A stretch of DNA of 64,000 nucleotides from Bartonella vinsonii subsp. vinsonii (GTDB lineage Bacteria; Pseudomonadota; Alphaproteobacteria; Rhizobiales; Rhizobiaceae), in assembly GCF_902825235.1 (NCBI RefSeq), contig NZ_CADEAJ010000009.1, positions 1 to 64,000 of the forward strand. The letters are read 5' to 3'. Shown piece after piece: positions 41,133 to 50,344 of this stretch. Below the pieces are notes generated by a model that did no database searches, was not told the origin of the DNA, and saw only the letters and a list, made by a program, of their open reading frames with translations. The stretch's first letter is position 1. Each line of letters opens with the position of its first letter. The position numbers and the translations under genes were made by a program.

Positions 41133-41973
41133 GAATATTCATATATCATTATAATGAGTATTTCATGTGGTTTCAGAGGGAGATGTTTTGTTGTCAAGTT
41201 TATTGTCAGTTTGGGAGACAGTGAGGGAAAGATTTTGCGGCTTTGTGGTAAAAGTGCTTCGATGGATAAGCAAATCATCGTTGGCAAGATTGTTGAAATC
41301 TTAGACAAGCGCTATGGTTATCAGGAAAAATTAGTCAACAGTTCATTAAAAAACTTTACCTTATATTGTTCGCACGGATTAATCGACGGTTGTTTTTTTA
41401 ACACATCTTGCTGAGTGTATGCAGGCGTGTTTTTTAATCAAGGACAATAAGTTTTTATTTTTAAGCGGGAACAATTTACCGGCATTCGAACTTCATAAAC
41501 ATGACTTTTCTAGCTGGGAGTTTACCCTCGAGCTATGAACCCAATATGGCACCATTAAAACCTCTTATTTCCTAATGATGTATTCAAGATGCGAGAAGAC
41601 TTCAGTCAATTTAGGCAAAAAGGTGTTACTCCATTTTATTCGTGCGGTTTTAATAATGAGATTCCCGCTAAGGAGTTGATCATCTGCAAATTACGCGTTT
41701 TGAAAAAGATTCATTAAAGAGGCTTTAAATAACCTTTGAAAGGTCTTTGAAGATCCTGTGAGATCCCCCTTTAAAACCCTTTAAAAAAAATAAATTGGTA
41801 CAAAATCTTATGTCCAAGTTATACAAAATTTACCGACAATCTACAAAGAGAAAAGAAAAAATGCCCCGTTGTAGAAGCATGATTTGAAATCCTATTCCCT
41901 CACTTTTATTCACACATCTCTCACCTTAAAAACATGTGGGAAATCAATAAGTTATATGAAGCTTAAAAGCGTA
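41133..41973. other. Decayed intergenic region downstream of tRNA-Lys
   Basis: An 86-codon plus frame at 41154-41414 has no ribosome site and no recognisable family; I do not call it a gene. The rest has short repeats rich in tttgaaagg/tttaaa (41700-41790). A 47-base element at 41886-41932 recurs downstream of tRNA-Asn. Confidence 0.45.
41886..41932. repeat. Repeat element shared with the tRNA-Asn flank (copy 1)
   Basis: About 47 bases beginning gaaatcctattccctcactt match 59252-59298 at roughly 80-85 percent by eye. Each copy lies 40-45 bases beyond the 3' end of a minus-strand tRNA gene. It may be a relic of an element that integrates at tRNA genes, or a shared processing or termination region. 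Confidence 0.6.
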
Positions 41974-42049
<76 letters not shown>

Positions 42050-42503
42050 AAGGCTTCTTGAAAGATAAGAATGGACGATTCTATAACGTTCCTAAGAAAG
42101 GAAGTCTAGATGATTTTCTTGTTTTTTATCTAAAAATGCTAAAGTCTATAGCGAGATTGGTTATACAGTTAAAAATATGATACAAACCTCTTGATCTTAT
42201 ATAAAAATAGACCCATTATAAAAAGCTCTGTAAATAAATGTTCTGATTATTATGGGACTATAGTTGGAGGATCGTCGAGCGTAATGCCCGAGAAAAATTC
42301 AGAAGAGCCTTCTTGTGATTGTAAGAAGTTTAGGCTGTTGTACTGTTTTGTAAATTTTATCAATAATTGTGCGCGTCTAGGAAGTACTTTTCTTTCTGCT
42401 AATGCAATTTTTTTGCACTCAATTTTCTTGATCAATTGTGCGAATGAAAGCTCATGAATCTGTTTTATCAATTGCGCACTTTTAGGTTTTTAAAGGGTGA
42501 ACT
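42050..42503. other. Intergenic region upstream of the TerC-CBS gene
   Basis: Three copies of an atcaattgtgcg-like motif occur (42355-42374, 42428-42444, 42463-42479). On the minus strand a TTG-started frame (42250-42471) reads MIKQIHELSFAQLIKKIE... and encodes the motif as a repeated AQLIK. It has no ribosome site, so it may be a relic or coincidence. The terC promoter must be here too. Confidence 0.45.
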
Positions 42504-44057
42504 ATGATGGATTGGATCACTGATCCCCATGCGTGGTTTGGCTTGGTCACGTTGGTTTTTCTTGAAATTGTTTTAGGAATAGATAACCTCATCTTTATTG
42601 CGATTTTAGCTGAAAAATTGCCACTGCATTTGCGTGATCGTGCACGCTTGATAGGCCTCACTTTAGCATTAGTTATGCGGCTTTTTCTTCTTACGGTTAT
42701 TGGATGGGTGATGAATTTTGATACGATCATTTTTTCATTCTCGTCTTTTGTATTTAGTTGGCATAGTCTTATTTTAATCGGTGGTGGGATTTTTTTACTG
42801 GCAAAGGCAACGCTAGAATTACATGAAAGATTAGAAGGCGTGTCGCATGAAAGAAAAACAGGCATTGCTTATGCGGTTTTTTGGCAGGTCATTGTGCAAA
42901 TCGTGGTGCTGGATGCTGTTTTTTCTCTAGATAGTATTATTACTGCAACAGGTATGATTGCCAAAGAACAGGCAGTGGTTATGTATATAGCAGTTATTGC
43001 TGCTATGGGGGTGATGATGTGTGGATCTGGCGTGCTTATGCGTTTTATTAATCGTCATTCCACTATCGTAATTCTTTGTCTTGGCTTTTTGATGATGATA
43101 GGCTTTACCCTCATTGTTGAAGGATTTGGCTTTCATATTCCAAAAGGATATTTGTATGCTGCTATTGGTTTTTCCGTTCTCATTGAAGCCTTTAATCAAA
43201 TTGGGCGTCGTAATCGTGAGAAGATGATTACAACAAATGATCTACGTGGTCGAACAGCTGATGCTGTTTTAAGACTCTTAGGTGGGGGCAACAAAGACGG
43301 TAATCTTGGTGAGACTGTAGATGTTATTGCTGAACAGGCGGCAGCTTCTGAGTTATTTAGACCGGAAGAAAAAGAAATGATTCGGGGTGTTCTCGATTTG
43401 GCGGATCGTCCTGTTCGCTCTATTATGTCGCCGCGCAATGAGATTGAGTGGTTGGATTTAAATGGTGACGAGAATGAAATGCGTGAAGAATTACAACAGG
43501 TTAAACATAGTCGCTTAATTCTTGCACGTGAAAAAGTGGACGAATTTGTTGGTGTTGCTTTGACAAAAGATCTTCTTTTAAATTTGGCTGAGGGAAAAAA
43601 GATCAATTGGAAAAAAGCCATGAGAGAGCCACTCGTCGTTCACGAAAATACCAGCGTTTTACGGTTGATGGAGCAATTACGCCATTCTTCGATTCAGCTG
43701 GCAATTATTGTTGATGAACATGGGTCTTTTGAAGGAATTGCAACACCAACGGATATTCTTGAAGCCATTGCAGGTGACTTTCCTGATGATGATGAAGAAC
43801 CTATGATAGCTGAACAACTTGAAAATGGAAGCCTTCTTGTTGAAGGATATGCGGATATCCGTCGTTTAAGTAGTTATCTGGGGCGTAATCTTGTTGATGA
43901 AGCAGATCGTTATACTACTTTGGCAGGATTTATGCTTTGGCGGTTTGGTCATTTACCGAATGAGGGGGAAAGCTTTGAAGCTGATGGTTTGTGTTTTAAA
44001 GTTATCGAAATGGATCGCCGGAATTTATCTAAAATCCTTATTTCTCCACTTGTGTAA
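42504..44057 (+). CDS. TerC-family membrane protein with CBS and CorC/HlyC domains
   Basis: The 517-aa protein is of the YegH/YoaE type. Residues 1-235 form a TerC-like membrane domain with FLEIVLGIDNLIFIAIL near 19-35 and VVLDAVFSLDSIITA near 137-151. The acidic residues in these helices resemble the metal-handling sites of TerC. A CBS pair (about 300-430, RSIMSPRNEIEWLD, IVDEHGSFEGIATPTDILE) and a C-terminal transporter-associated CorC/HlyC domain (about 440-517) follow. Likely role: manganese or other cation export or homeostasis, inferred from family. Start ATG has AAAGGG upstream. Monocistronic. Confidence 0.9.
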   Translation: MMDWITDPHAWFGLVTLVFLEIVLGIDNLIFIAILAEKLPLHLRDRARLIGLTLALVMRLFLLTVIGWVMNFDTIIFSFSSFVFSWHSLILIGGGIFLLAKATLELHERLEGVSHERKTGIAYAVFWQVIVQIVVLDAVFSLDSIITATGMIAKEQAVVMYIAVIAAMGVMMCGSGVLMRFINRHSTIVILCLGFLMMIGFTLIVEGFGFHIPKGYLYAAIGFSVLIEAFNQIGRRNREKMITTNDLRGRTADAVLRLLGGGNKDGNLGETVDVIAEQAAASELFRPEEKEMIRGVLDLADRPVRSIMSPRNEIEWLDLNGDENEMREELQQVKHSRLILAREKVDEFVGVALTKDLLLNLAEGKKINWKKAMREPLVVHENTSVLRLMEQLRHSSIQLAIIVDEHGSFEGIATPTDILEAIAGDFPDDDEEPMIAEQLENGSLLVEGYADIRRLSSYLGRNLVDEADRYTTLAGFMLWRFGHLPNEGESFEADGLCFKVIEMDRRNLSKILISPLV

Positions 44058-44383
44058 CTAGAAAAAAGCACATTACTTTTAAGTAAGGTGATAGAAAAAC
44101 ACACTCTCTTATAAAATAGTCATCTTGATCACTATTGAACAGTTACAGAAGCAGTTGTTTTTCTATACAGGAATTCGGTTGATGGGTTTATGAATGATTT
44201 TTTGAAGAAGAATGATAATATCAAGTATCCTTGTGTATTTTGTACCATGTAGATTGGTGTGAAAAGGCTCTCTAAGAGTTAATATAAAAAAGATAACGGT
44301 TTGATTGATATACAGGATTTAATTCTGTGCAGTTGTTATTGTTTACACGTGCACGAAAAGAGAAAGCTATAATTTCCCTTTAT
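44058..44383. other. Intergenic region
   Basis: Convergent gene ends with about 325 bases between them. No gene, repeat or clear terminator is visible. Confidence 0.6.
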
Positions 44384-45337
44384 TTATTCAGGTGGTGTTT
44401 TGGGGCTCTGTTTCCAATATTGTTGCGTTTCAAAAATTGCTACGACAAATAATGAAATGATGAGTGGTATAATCAAATAAAGCATTCTAAATACAATAAG
44501 TGCTGCAACAACATCAGTTGGATTTACACTGGGCATGCCTGTTATGAATAAAGCTTCCAAAACACCAATCCCTCCGGCAGGGGCATTGGAAAGAAGAGTT
44601 ATCGTGAAAGATGCAAGAAAAACACCGAGCACAGAAATAAAATGAATATCTGTATTATGCGGGAGGACAGCGTATATAATTCCTGCTGCTCCTAAAAGCT
44701 CTAGAGGGCTAATGAGAAGTTGTTGAATGACAATTTTTAGCTGCGGGTAGGAAAGCTGAATTTTTTTTCCTAAGTGTAAGGGTTTTAATTGAAGCCAGCT
44801 GCCAAAAGTATAAAGTGCTATACAGCTGAGCAGAATTGCCCCCATTGTTGTTCCAAGCCATTTAGGAAGTTCATCATGAATGAGAGTAATGATTTCGGGT
44901 TTCAGAATCAAAACAATTCCGAAAAGTAAGATTGTACCTATCACAAAAGTAAAAGAACAAAAACCTACCAATATTGCGATTTCTGTTCCATTCAATCCTT
45001 TCATTTTATAGGCGCGATAGCGTACGACTGCGCCAGAAAAAACAGAAGCACCAATATTATGCGAAAGTGCATAAGTAGTAAACGAACATATAGCGATAAA
45101 AATCCAAGAAATTTTATGGCCCAGATGTTGCAAGGCAATTCGGTCATATCCAGCAAGAGCAGCATAAGCTAGAAGAGAGCACAAACAGGCTAACAACCAG
45201 TCTTGTGCATTTAAATTACTCAAGCGTTCCAGTACATCACCAAAAGAAATGGCCGAAAGCTTTACATAAAGAATGCGGATAGAAATCAGCATTGCTAGGA
45301 TGCCAATAAATGGCCATATAAATTGCTTTATTTTCAC
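44384..45337 (-). CDS. YbhN/UPF0104 (lysylphosphatidylglycerol synthase TM-like) membrane protein
   Basis: Integral inner-membrane protein of 317 aa with about eight helices, matching the LPG_synthase_TM/UPF0104 family. The family's SHNIGASVFSGAVVRYRAYK near residue 95-110 and APAGGIGVLEALF near 252-264 are present. The soluble lysyl-transferase domain of MprF is absent, so lipid lysinylation is not implied; it may be a flippase-like or accessory protein. It follows the antiporter gene by 26 bases on the same strand, so the two probably form an operon. Confidence 0.87.
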   Translation of the reverse strand: MKIKQFIWPFIGILAMLISIRILYVKLSAISFGDVLERLSNLNAQDWLLACLCSLLAYAALAGYDRIALQHLGHKISWIFIAICSFTTYALSHNIGASVFSGAVVRYRAYKMKGLNGTEIAILVGFCSFTFVIGTILLFGIVLILKPEIITLIHDELPKWLGTTMGAILLSCIALYTFGSWLQLKPLHLGKKIQLSYPQLKIVIQQLLISPLELLGAAGIIYAVLPHNTDIHFISVLGVFLASFTITLLSNAPAGGIGVLEALFITGMPSVNPTDVVAALIVFRMLYLIIPLIISLFVVAIFETQQYWKQSPKTPPE

Positions 45338-45363
45338 GCGTCTTTATCCATTTTATGTTTTCT

Positions 45364-47103
45364 TCAATTTAATTCATGATTGTGCATATTTTTGACAGAT
45401 CTTTGTCCTTCTATATGCTCGATAATACCATTGGCAATTTCCTCATCATCCGTTACTACAACATTTGCACCTAAATCAATCAGATAAGTTGTTTCTACAT
45501 CGGATAATGCATGCGTGATTATCTGAATGTCCTTCTTCATATCACGTATATTCACTATACATTCTCCTACTTCAATAGTACTTCGCATTGTAATAACGAC
45601 TTTATATGCAGCACTCATATTTGCTGCGTTCATTATTTCTTGTTGAATAATATTCCCGCAAATGACCTCGAACCCGTCTGCAATTGCTTTATCAGCGAGG
45701 CGTTTTGATTCTTCGACAATCACTATAGGTTCACCTCTGTTTATTAAGGATAATGCAACACATTTACCAATATGTCCGTAGCCAATAATCACGATATGGT
45801 TTGTTAAAGTTGTTGGTAAAAAATCTTGGTCCGAATCTTGCAGATTAACATCATTGATTTTTTGTGTATCTTGTAAATTTGTAGGAAAATTTTCTAGACG
45901 TTTTTTAATTTTATCACAGGCAATAAAAACAAGAGGATTGAGCAAAATAGAAAGAATTGCACCTCCAAGGATTAAATCATGGGCGTCGTTGTTTAAAAGT
46001 CCTAAACTCAAACTTAAACCCGCAAGGATAAAAGAAAATTCTCCGATTTGGGCAAGGCTTGCAGAAATGGTCAAGGCTGTTGCGTTAGAATAGCGAAAAG
46101 CTTTAACGATGAAAAATGCAACAACAGATTTTCCTAATATAATAATGGAGAGTGTTGCTAAGAGAGGAAAAAAATGGGTGAATAGTTTTCCTGGATCAAA
46201 TAACATGCCTACAGAAACAAAGAAGAGAACAGAAAATGCGTCTCGTAGTGGTAAGGATTCTTCCGCTGCACGATGACTTAATTCTGATTCACTCATAACC
46301 ATGCCTGCAAAAAAAGCACCAAGAGAAAGAGAAACACCAAATAAATGGGCTGCTCCAAATGCTACGCCTAGTGCAATCGCAAAAACGCTAAGACGAAATA
46401 ACTCTCGTGATCCCGATTGTGCACTCACCTTTAAAAACCATGGGATAACACGCCGTCCAATAACAAGCATAAGGGCGATAAAGATGAAAACTTTCAAGAT
46501 GGTGAGACCAAAAATTCCCCCAATACTTAAATCTAACCATTGAACAAGAGGATCAACCGCTTCTTTTTTTGTATTGCCAAGGATATTTGCTAGTGATGGT
46601 ATGAGAACGAGTATAAGAACCATCGCTAAATCTTCAATAATCAACCAACCAACCGCAATGCGTCCTTTTTCTGTTTCAATAAGATGGCGTTCTTGCAAAG
46701 CACGCAAGAGGATAACAGTACTTGCTATTGATAAAGCTAGACCGAAGACTAGACTACCGCTAAATCCCCATCCCATGATCAGACCAAGACACAAGCCTAG
46801 AAAAGTAGAAAATGCCATCTGTGCAATGGCAGCAGGGATAGCAATAGCTTTTACAGATAAAAGATCTTTTAATGAAAAATGGAGCCCTACACCAAACATC
46901 AGCAAAATCACACCAATTTCAGCAAGTTGGTTGATAATAACAGAATCTATTTTAAAGCCGCCTGTGTTGGGCCCTACAATAACACCTGCTAACAAGTACC
47001 CCACGAGTGGTGAAATACGCAAACGGCTAGCAACCATTCCTAAAAGAAATGCTAAACATAAACCTGAGACGATAGTTGTAATGAGTGGTGTGTCATGGAG
47101 CAT
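45364..47103 (-). CDS. CPA2 cation:proton antiporter with TrkA-N domain (KefB/YbaL-like)
   Basis: The 579-aa protein has an N-terminal Na/K:H exchanger domain of about twelve helices (residues 1-385). The ion-path acidic residues lie in GWLIIEDLAMVLIL near 148-161 and FSVLFFVSVGMLFDP near 290. A cytoplasmic NAD-binding TrkA-N (RCK) domain follows from about 420, with the GYGHIGKCVA dinucleotide motif. Likely role: K+ or Na+ efflux for pH and osmotic control, inferred from family. The YbaL branch fits best. Starts at ATG 47103 and is followed closely by the YbhN-like gene. Confidence 0.9.
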   Translation of the reverse strand: MLHDTPLITTIVSGLCLAFLLGMVASRLRISPLVGYLLAGVIVGPNTGGFKIDSVIINQLAEIGVILLMFGVGLHFSLKDLLSVKAIAIPAAIAQMAFSTFLGLCLGLIMGWGFSGSLVFGLALSIASTVILLRALQERHLIETEKGRIAVGWLIIEDLAMVLILVLIPSLANILGNTKKEAVDPLVQWLDLSIGGIFGLTILKVFIFIALMLVIGRRVIPWFLKVSAQSGSRELFRLSVFAIALGVAFGAAHLFGVSLSLGAFFAGMVMSESELSHRAAEESLPLRDAFSVLFFVSVGMLFDPGKLFTHFFPLLATLSIIILGKSVVAFFIVKAFRYSNATALTISASLAQIGEFSFILAGLSLSLGLLNNDAHDLILGGAILSILLNPLVFIACDKIKKRLENFPTNLQDTQKINDVNLQDSDQDFLPTTLTNHIVIIGYGHIGKCVALSLINRGEPIVIVEESKRLADKAIADGFEVICGNIIQQEIMNAANMSAAYKVVITMRSTIEVGECIVNIRDMKKDIQIITHALSDVETTYLIDLGANVVVTDDEEIANGIIEHIEGQRSVKNMHNHELN

Positions 47104-47207
47104 GGATTATTTACGACTTTTTATCAAAAAATGAGTGAGTTGAAATGACGGTAATTTTTTATGAAAAGAGAGAGAATAGTCTGTGAATGAGCATGGCATT
47201 TTTATTT

Positions 47208-49715
47208 TCATTGAGTGTTTTTACGATTATTCCGTTCTTGCCACCAATTTCCTAGCAGGAGTAAAATAGGAGCGGCAATAAAGATAGAGGACGATGTTGC
47301 AATAATAATTCCAAAGACCATGGGGACCGCAAAATTATGGACTGCACTTCCACCCCATATCGCCATCGGTAACATCGCAAGAACTGTGGTCGCTGATGTA
47401 AAGAGGCAGCGAACAAGAACTTGGTTAATGGAGAGATCAATGAGTTCACGCAACTGCATTTTTTTATAAAGACGCATATTTTCGCGCATTCGGTCATAGA
47501 CAACAACCTTATCATTTATCGAATAACCAACAATTGTTAAAAGAGCGGCGATAGCCGTTAAATTGAAATCAAATTGAAATAAAGCAAAAAAACCAATCAT
47601 TTTTGTGGTGTCTAAAATGAGTGTTACAATTGCCCCAACGGCAAAGAACCATTCGAAGCGCAACCATATATAGAGGGACATAGCAATTGCAGCGAGAATA
47701 ACAGCAGTAAAGGCAGCTGTGGCAAGCTCCCCTGAAATTTTGGGACCAACAACCTCTATTTGATCGAATGTGGCATCTGGATAGATGGTGTGTACTGCTG
47801 CTTTGACCTTATCAATGGCAACGCTTTGTTGTGCTTCACTGCCACTTTGTTTTTGCATACGAATCAGAACAGTGTTTGCATTGTCAATATTTTGTAGTGT
47901 AATTTCACCAATGTTAAGGGTAGAAAGCTTAGAACGCAAGGTTGCTAAGTTTGCTGGGGCTTTTGTGGTAATACTCATTTGACTTCCACCAATGAAATCA
48001 ATTCCAAAGTTTAAGCCAGGCTTAAAAAATAGAAAAACTGAAGCAAGTGATAAAACAATTGAAACGCCAATACCGACGAAGCGCGCTTTCATAAAGTGAA
48101 AAGATGTACTTTGTGGGATGATATTGAAAACAGAGTGAAGATGCAGAGTTTTAATTTTCCATTTACGGATTGCCCAAATCATCATGATGCGCACGATAGT
48201 GATATTTGTGAACATGGAGATGATAATACCAAGCAACATTGTGACAGCAAAACCGCGAACAGGACCGGTACCAAACCAAAACAGTAAAATAGTTGCAATA
48301 ATTGCAGTAACATTGGCATCAACAATGGTGGCAAAAGCGTGTTTAAATCCACGATCTAAGGCTGCAAAGGCGCTGACACCCTTTCGGCTTTCTTCACGAA
48401 TACGCTCATTGATGAGAATATTGGCATCAACGGCAATACCGATGCCTAAAATAATACCAGCAATACCTGGAAGTGTGAGTGTTGCACCCAAGAGGCTGAG
48501 TGCAGCAAATGTTAAAATCGTGTGGAGAGCTAATGCTATATTCGCAATGATACCCCAAACTCTGTAGAGAAGAAAAATGAAAATCGTAACAAGAACGAAG
48601 CCAACTATGCCGGTGTAAAGTCCCATTCGGATTGCGTCAGCACCAAGATTTGGACCTACAGTTCTCTCTTCAATCACAGTAAGTGGTGCAGGTAAGGAAC
48701 CAGCGCGGAGGAGAGCCGCCAAAGTCGAGGCTTCTTTGGGATCAAAGTTCCCTGTAATTTGACCTTGCCCATTGGGAATAACACTATTGATAGTAGGGGC
48801 AGTCAAAACTTTATTGTCAAGAACGATTGCAAAAGGACGGTTAATATTTTGTCGTGTTATTTCCGCAAATATTTTTGCACCAGCAGAATTCATGGTGAAT
48901 GAAATAATAGAACGTCCTGGCATTTGCGGGTCAAAACCTGCACGGGCATCTTTCAGGACATTTCCATCTAAGGCGATTTGATCATAAATTGCGTAACGTT
49001 GTGTTTCATCTGTATATCCAGGAAGAATTGAAACACCTGGAGGGGGGGTATTAATATCTACATTAGAGGGTACCAGATGAAAGGACATTTTAGCCGTTGT
49101 TCCTAAAAGATCACGCAGCTGCTTTGGATCTTGTAATCCTGGCAATTGAACCATAATACGATCAGTTCCTACCTTTTGGATAGCCGGCTCCGTAACACCA
49201 ACTTGATCTATACGGCGACGAATGATTTCTAAGCTTTGTTCAATAGCATTGCTTATACGATCTTTCATACCAGCTTCGGTTAATATGACACGGATAGTCT
49301 CATTTTGAGAACTGATAGCGATATCATGAGTTGTGGTACCAAAGCTGTTGTGTATAGGGGTTATTAATGTCTTTAAAGCAGAGAGTGCTTTTTCAGTTTG
49401 TAGTGGATCAGAAATAACTGCAACGACGCTATTTTCGATAATACGAACACTCGACGTAGGGATTTGTTTTTCGCGGAGTGTATTACGTACATTTGCTAAA
49501 ACTATGTGTAATTGATCGCGCTTTAGCGTTTTGCTATCGACCTCGAGGAGGAGAGAAGAGCCTCCTTGAAGGTCGAGCCCAAGTGTTACACGGGTATTGG
49601 GTAAGAATTGTGCGTTTTTAACCTGTTCTGGCGAAAATAAATTGGGTAAGGCAACGTAAATGCTGCTTAAAAGGATGAAACAATAAAGAGTAGTTAACCA
49701 ACTGGGTGTACGCAT
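47208..49715 (-). CDS. secDF: Fused protein-export membrane protein SecDF
   Basis: Proton-driven accessory of the Sec translocon that helps pull proteins through at the periplasmic side. SecD and SecF are fused in one chain of 835 aa. SecD has GLDLQGGSSLLLEVD near residue 48, the large periplasmic P1 region, and the helix-4 block GIAVDANILINERIRE. SecF starts near 545, with FGIDFIGGSQM near 570 and GYSINDKVVVYDRMREN near 735. The ATG at 49715 is preferred; an in-frame TTG seven codons upstream is less likely. yajC is not adjacent; a small unrelated membrane protein gene lies upstream instead. A run of seven G falls at 49042-49048. Confidence 0.95.
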   Translation of the reverse strand: MRTPSWLTTLYCFILLSSIYVALPNLFSPEQVKNAQFLPNTRVTLGLDLQGGSSLLLEVDSKTLKRDQLHIVLANVRNTLREKQIPTSSVRIIENSVVAVISDPLQTEKALSALKTLITPIHNSFGTTTHDIAISSQNETIRVILTEAGMKDRISNAIEQSLEIIRRRIDQVGVTEPAIQKVGTDRIMVQLPGLQDPKQLRDLLGTTAKMSFHLVPSNVDINTPPPGVSILPGYTDETQRYAIYDQIALDGNVLKDARAGFDPQMPGRSIISFTMNSAGAKIFAEITRQNINRPFAIVLDNKVLTAPTINSVIPNGQGQITGNFDPKEASTLAALLRAGSLPAPLTVIEERTVGPNLGADAIRMGLYTGIVGFVLVTIFIFLLYRVWGIIANIALALHTILTFAALSLLGATLTLPGIAGIILGIGIAVDANILINERIREESRKGVSAFAALDRGFKHAFATIVDANVTAIIATILLFWFGTGPVRGFAVTMLLGIIISMFTNITIVRIMMIWAIRKWKIKTLHLHSVFNIIPQSTSFHFMKARFVGIGVSIVLSLASVFLFFKPGLNFGIDFIGGSQMSITTKAPANLATLRSKLSTLNIGEITLQNIDNANTVLIRMQKQSGSEAQQSVAIDKVKAAVHTIYPDATFDQIEVVGPKISGELATAAFTAVILAAIAMSLYIWLRFEWFFAVGAIVTLILDTTKMIGFFALFQFDFNLTAIAALLTIVGYSINDKVVVYDRMRENMRLYKKMQLRELIDLSINQVLVRCLFTSATTVLAMLPMAIWGGSAVHNFAVPMVFGIIIATSSSIFIAAPILLLLGNWWQERNNRKNTQ

Positions 49716-49787
49716 GATATATTCCGCTATAGGCAATCTCTAAGAGTATTAAAGTTAAATGCTGAGATAAGATGATAGTTTTATAAT

Positions 49788-50162
49788 TCAAGCAAGAGGA
49801 GGAGCGCGTTTATTTGAAAAATATTGCGTTTGAAGGTTTTTAAGTTGTGTGTAAATAACTGTGGTAATTATGAGAAAGAGACTTAATGTGAGAGGGTTTT
49901 GAAAAGTACCGATAGGTAAAACAGGATTTGTATGGAGTGTTATAAACTTTGTGTTTTCAGTTATTGTAGCATTCATTTGTTCGCGCTTGTTTTGTGGATA
50001 AAGCGTCTCTGTTTTCACTATATTATTTTCTTGTGATCTTTTGATTAGATAAGGACGCGTCCCTAGGTCGCTCGTCAATAACACACCAAAACTTGACAGA
50101 AGAAGCCAAATTGTAAGAGGGAGAAAATTTTCTTTTTTGCAAGAGAGGTGCAAAAAAAACAT
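49788..50162 (-). CDS. Small hypothetical membrane protein upstream of secDF
   Basis: The 124-aa protein has hydrophobic segments near residues 15-30 and 88-104, separated by a polar loop rich in Thr and Asn. It may be a two-helix membrane protein with the loop in the periplasm. It lies 72 bases upstream of secDF on the same strand and could be co-transcribed. The ribosome site is weak (GAAGG, far from the ATG). I do not recognise the family; YajC would be expected here by analogy, but the sequence does not look like YajC. Confidence 0.5.
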   Translation of the reverse strand: MFFLHLSCKKENFLPLTIWLLLSSFGVLLTSDLGTRPYLIKRSQENNIVKTETLYPQNKREQMNATITENTKFITLHTNPVLPIGTFQNPLTLSLFLIITTVIYTQLKNLQTQYFSNKRAPPLA

Positions 50163-50344
50163 GCTAGAGGCGCCTTCTTTGATTTGTTGAGTTCACAGCT
50201 TACAGATATCCATTCTCTTATTATCAGTATTATAGGATAAGGGGAAGCTTTTATAAGATTATTTTATAAAAGTTGAAAATATTTTTTCCATACCATATTT
50301 TCTAAGAGGGGGGATAGATTCCTCTTTATAGATTTAAGGCAGAT

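Noticed and set aside
41154-41414. 86-codon frame after the MFS exporter
   Set aside because: No ribosome site and no family resemblance; another frame is equally open over much of it.
46574-47134. 186-codon plus-strand frame opposite the antiporter gene
   Set aside because: Antisense shadow of a long, clearly real membrane protein gene with full family motifs.
48184-48567. 127-codon plus-strand frame opposite secDF
   Set aside because: Antisense shadow of secDF; no independent support.
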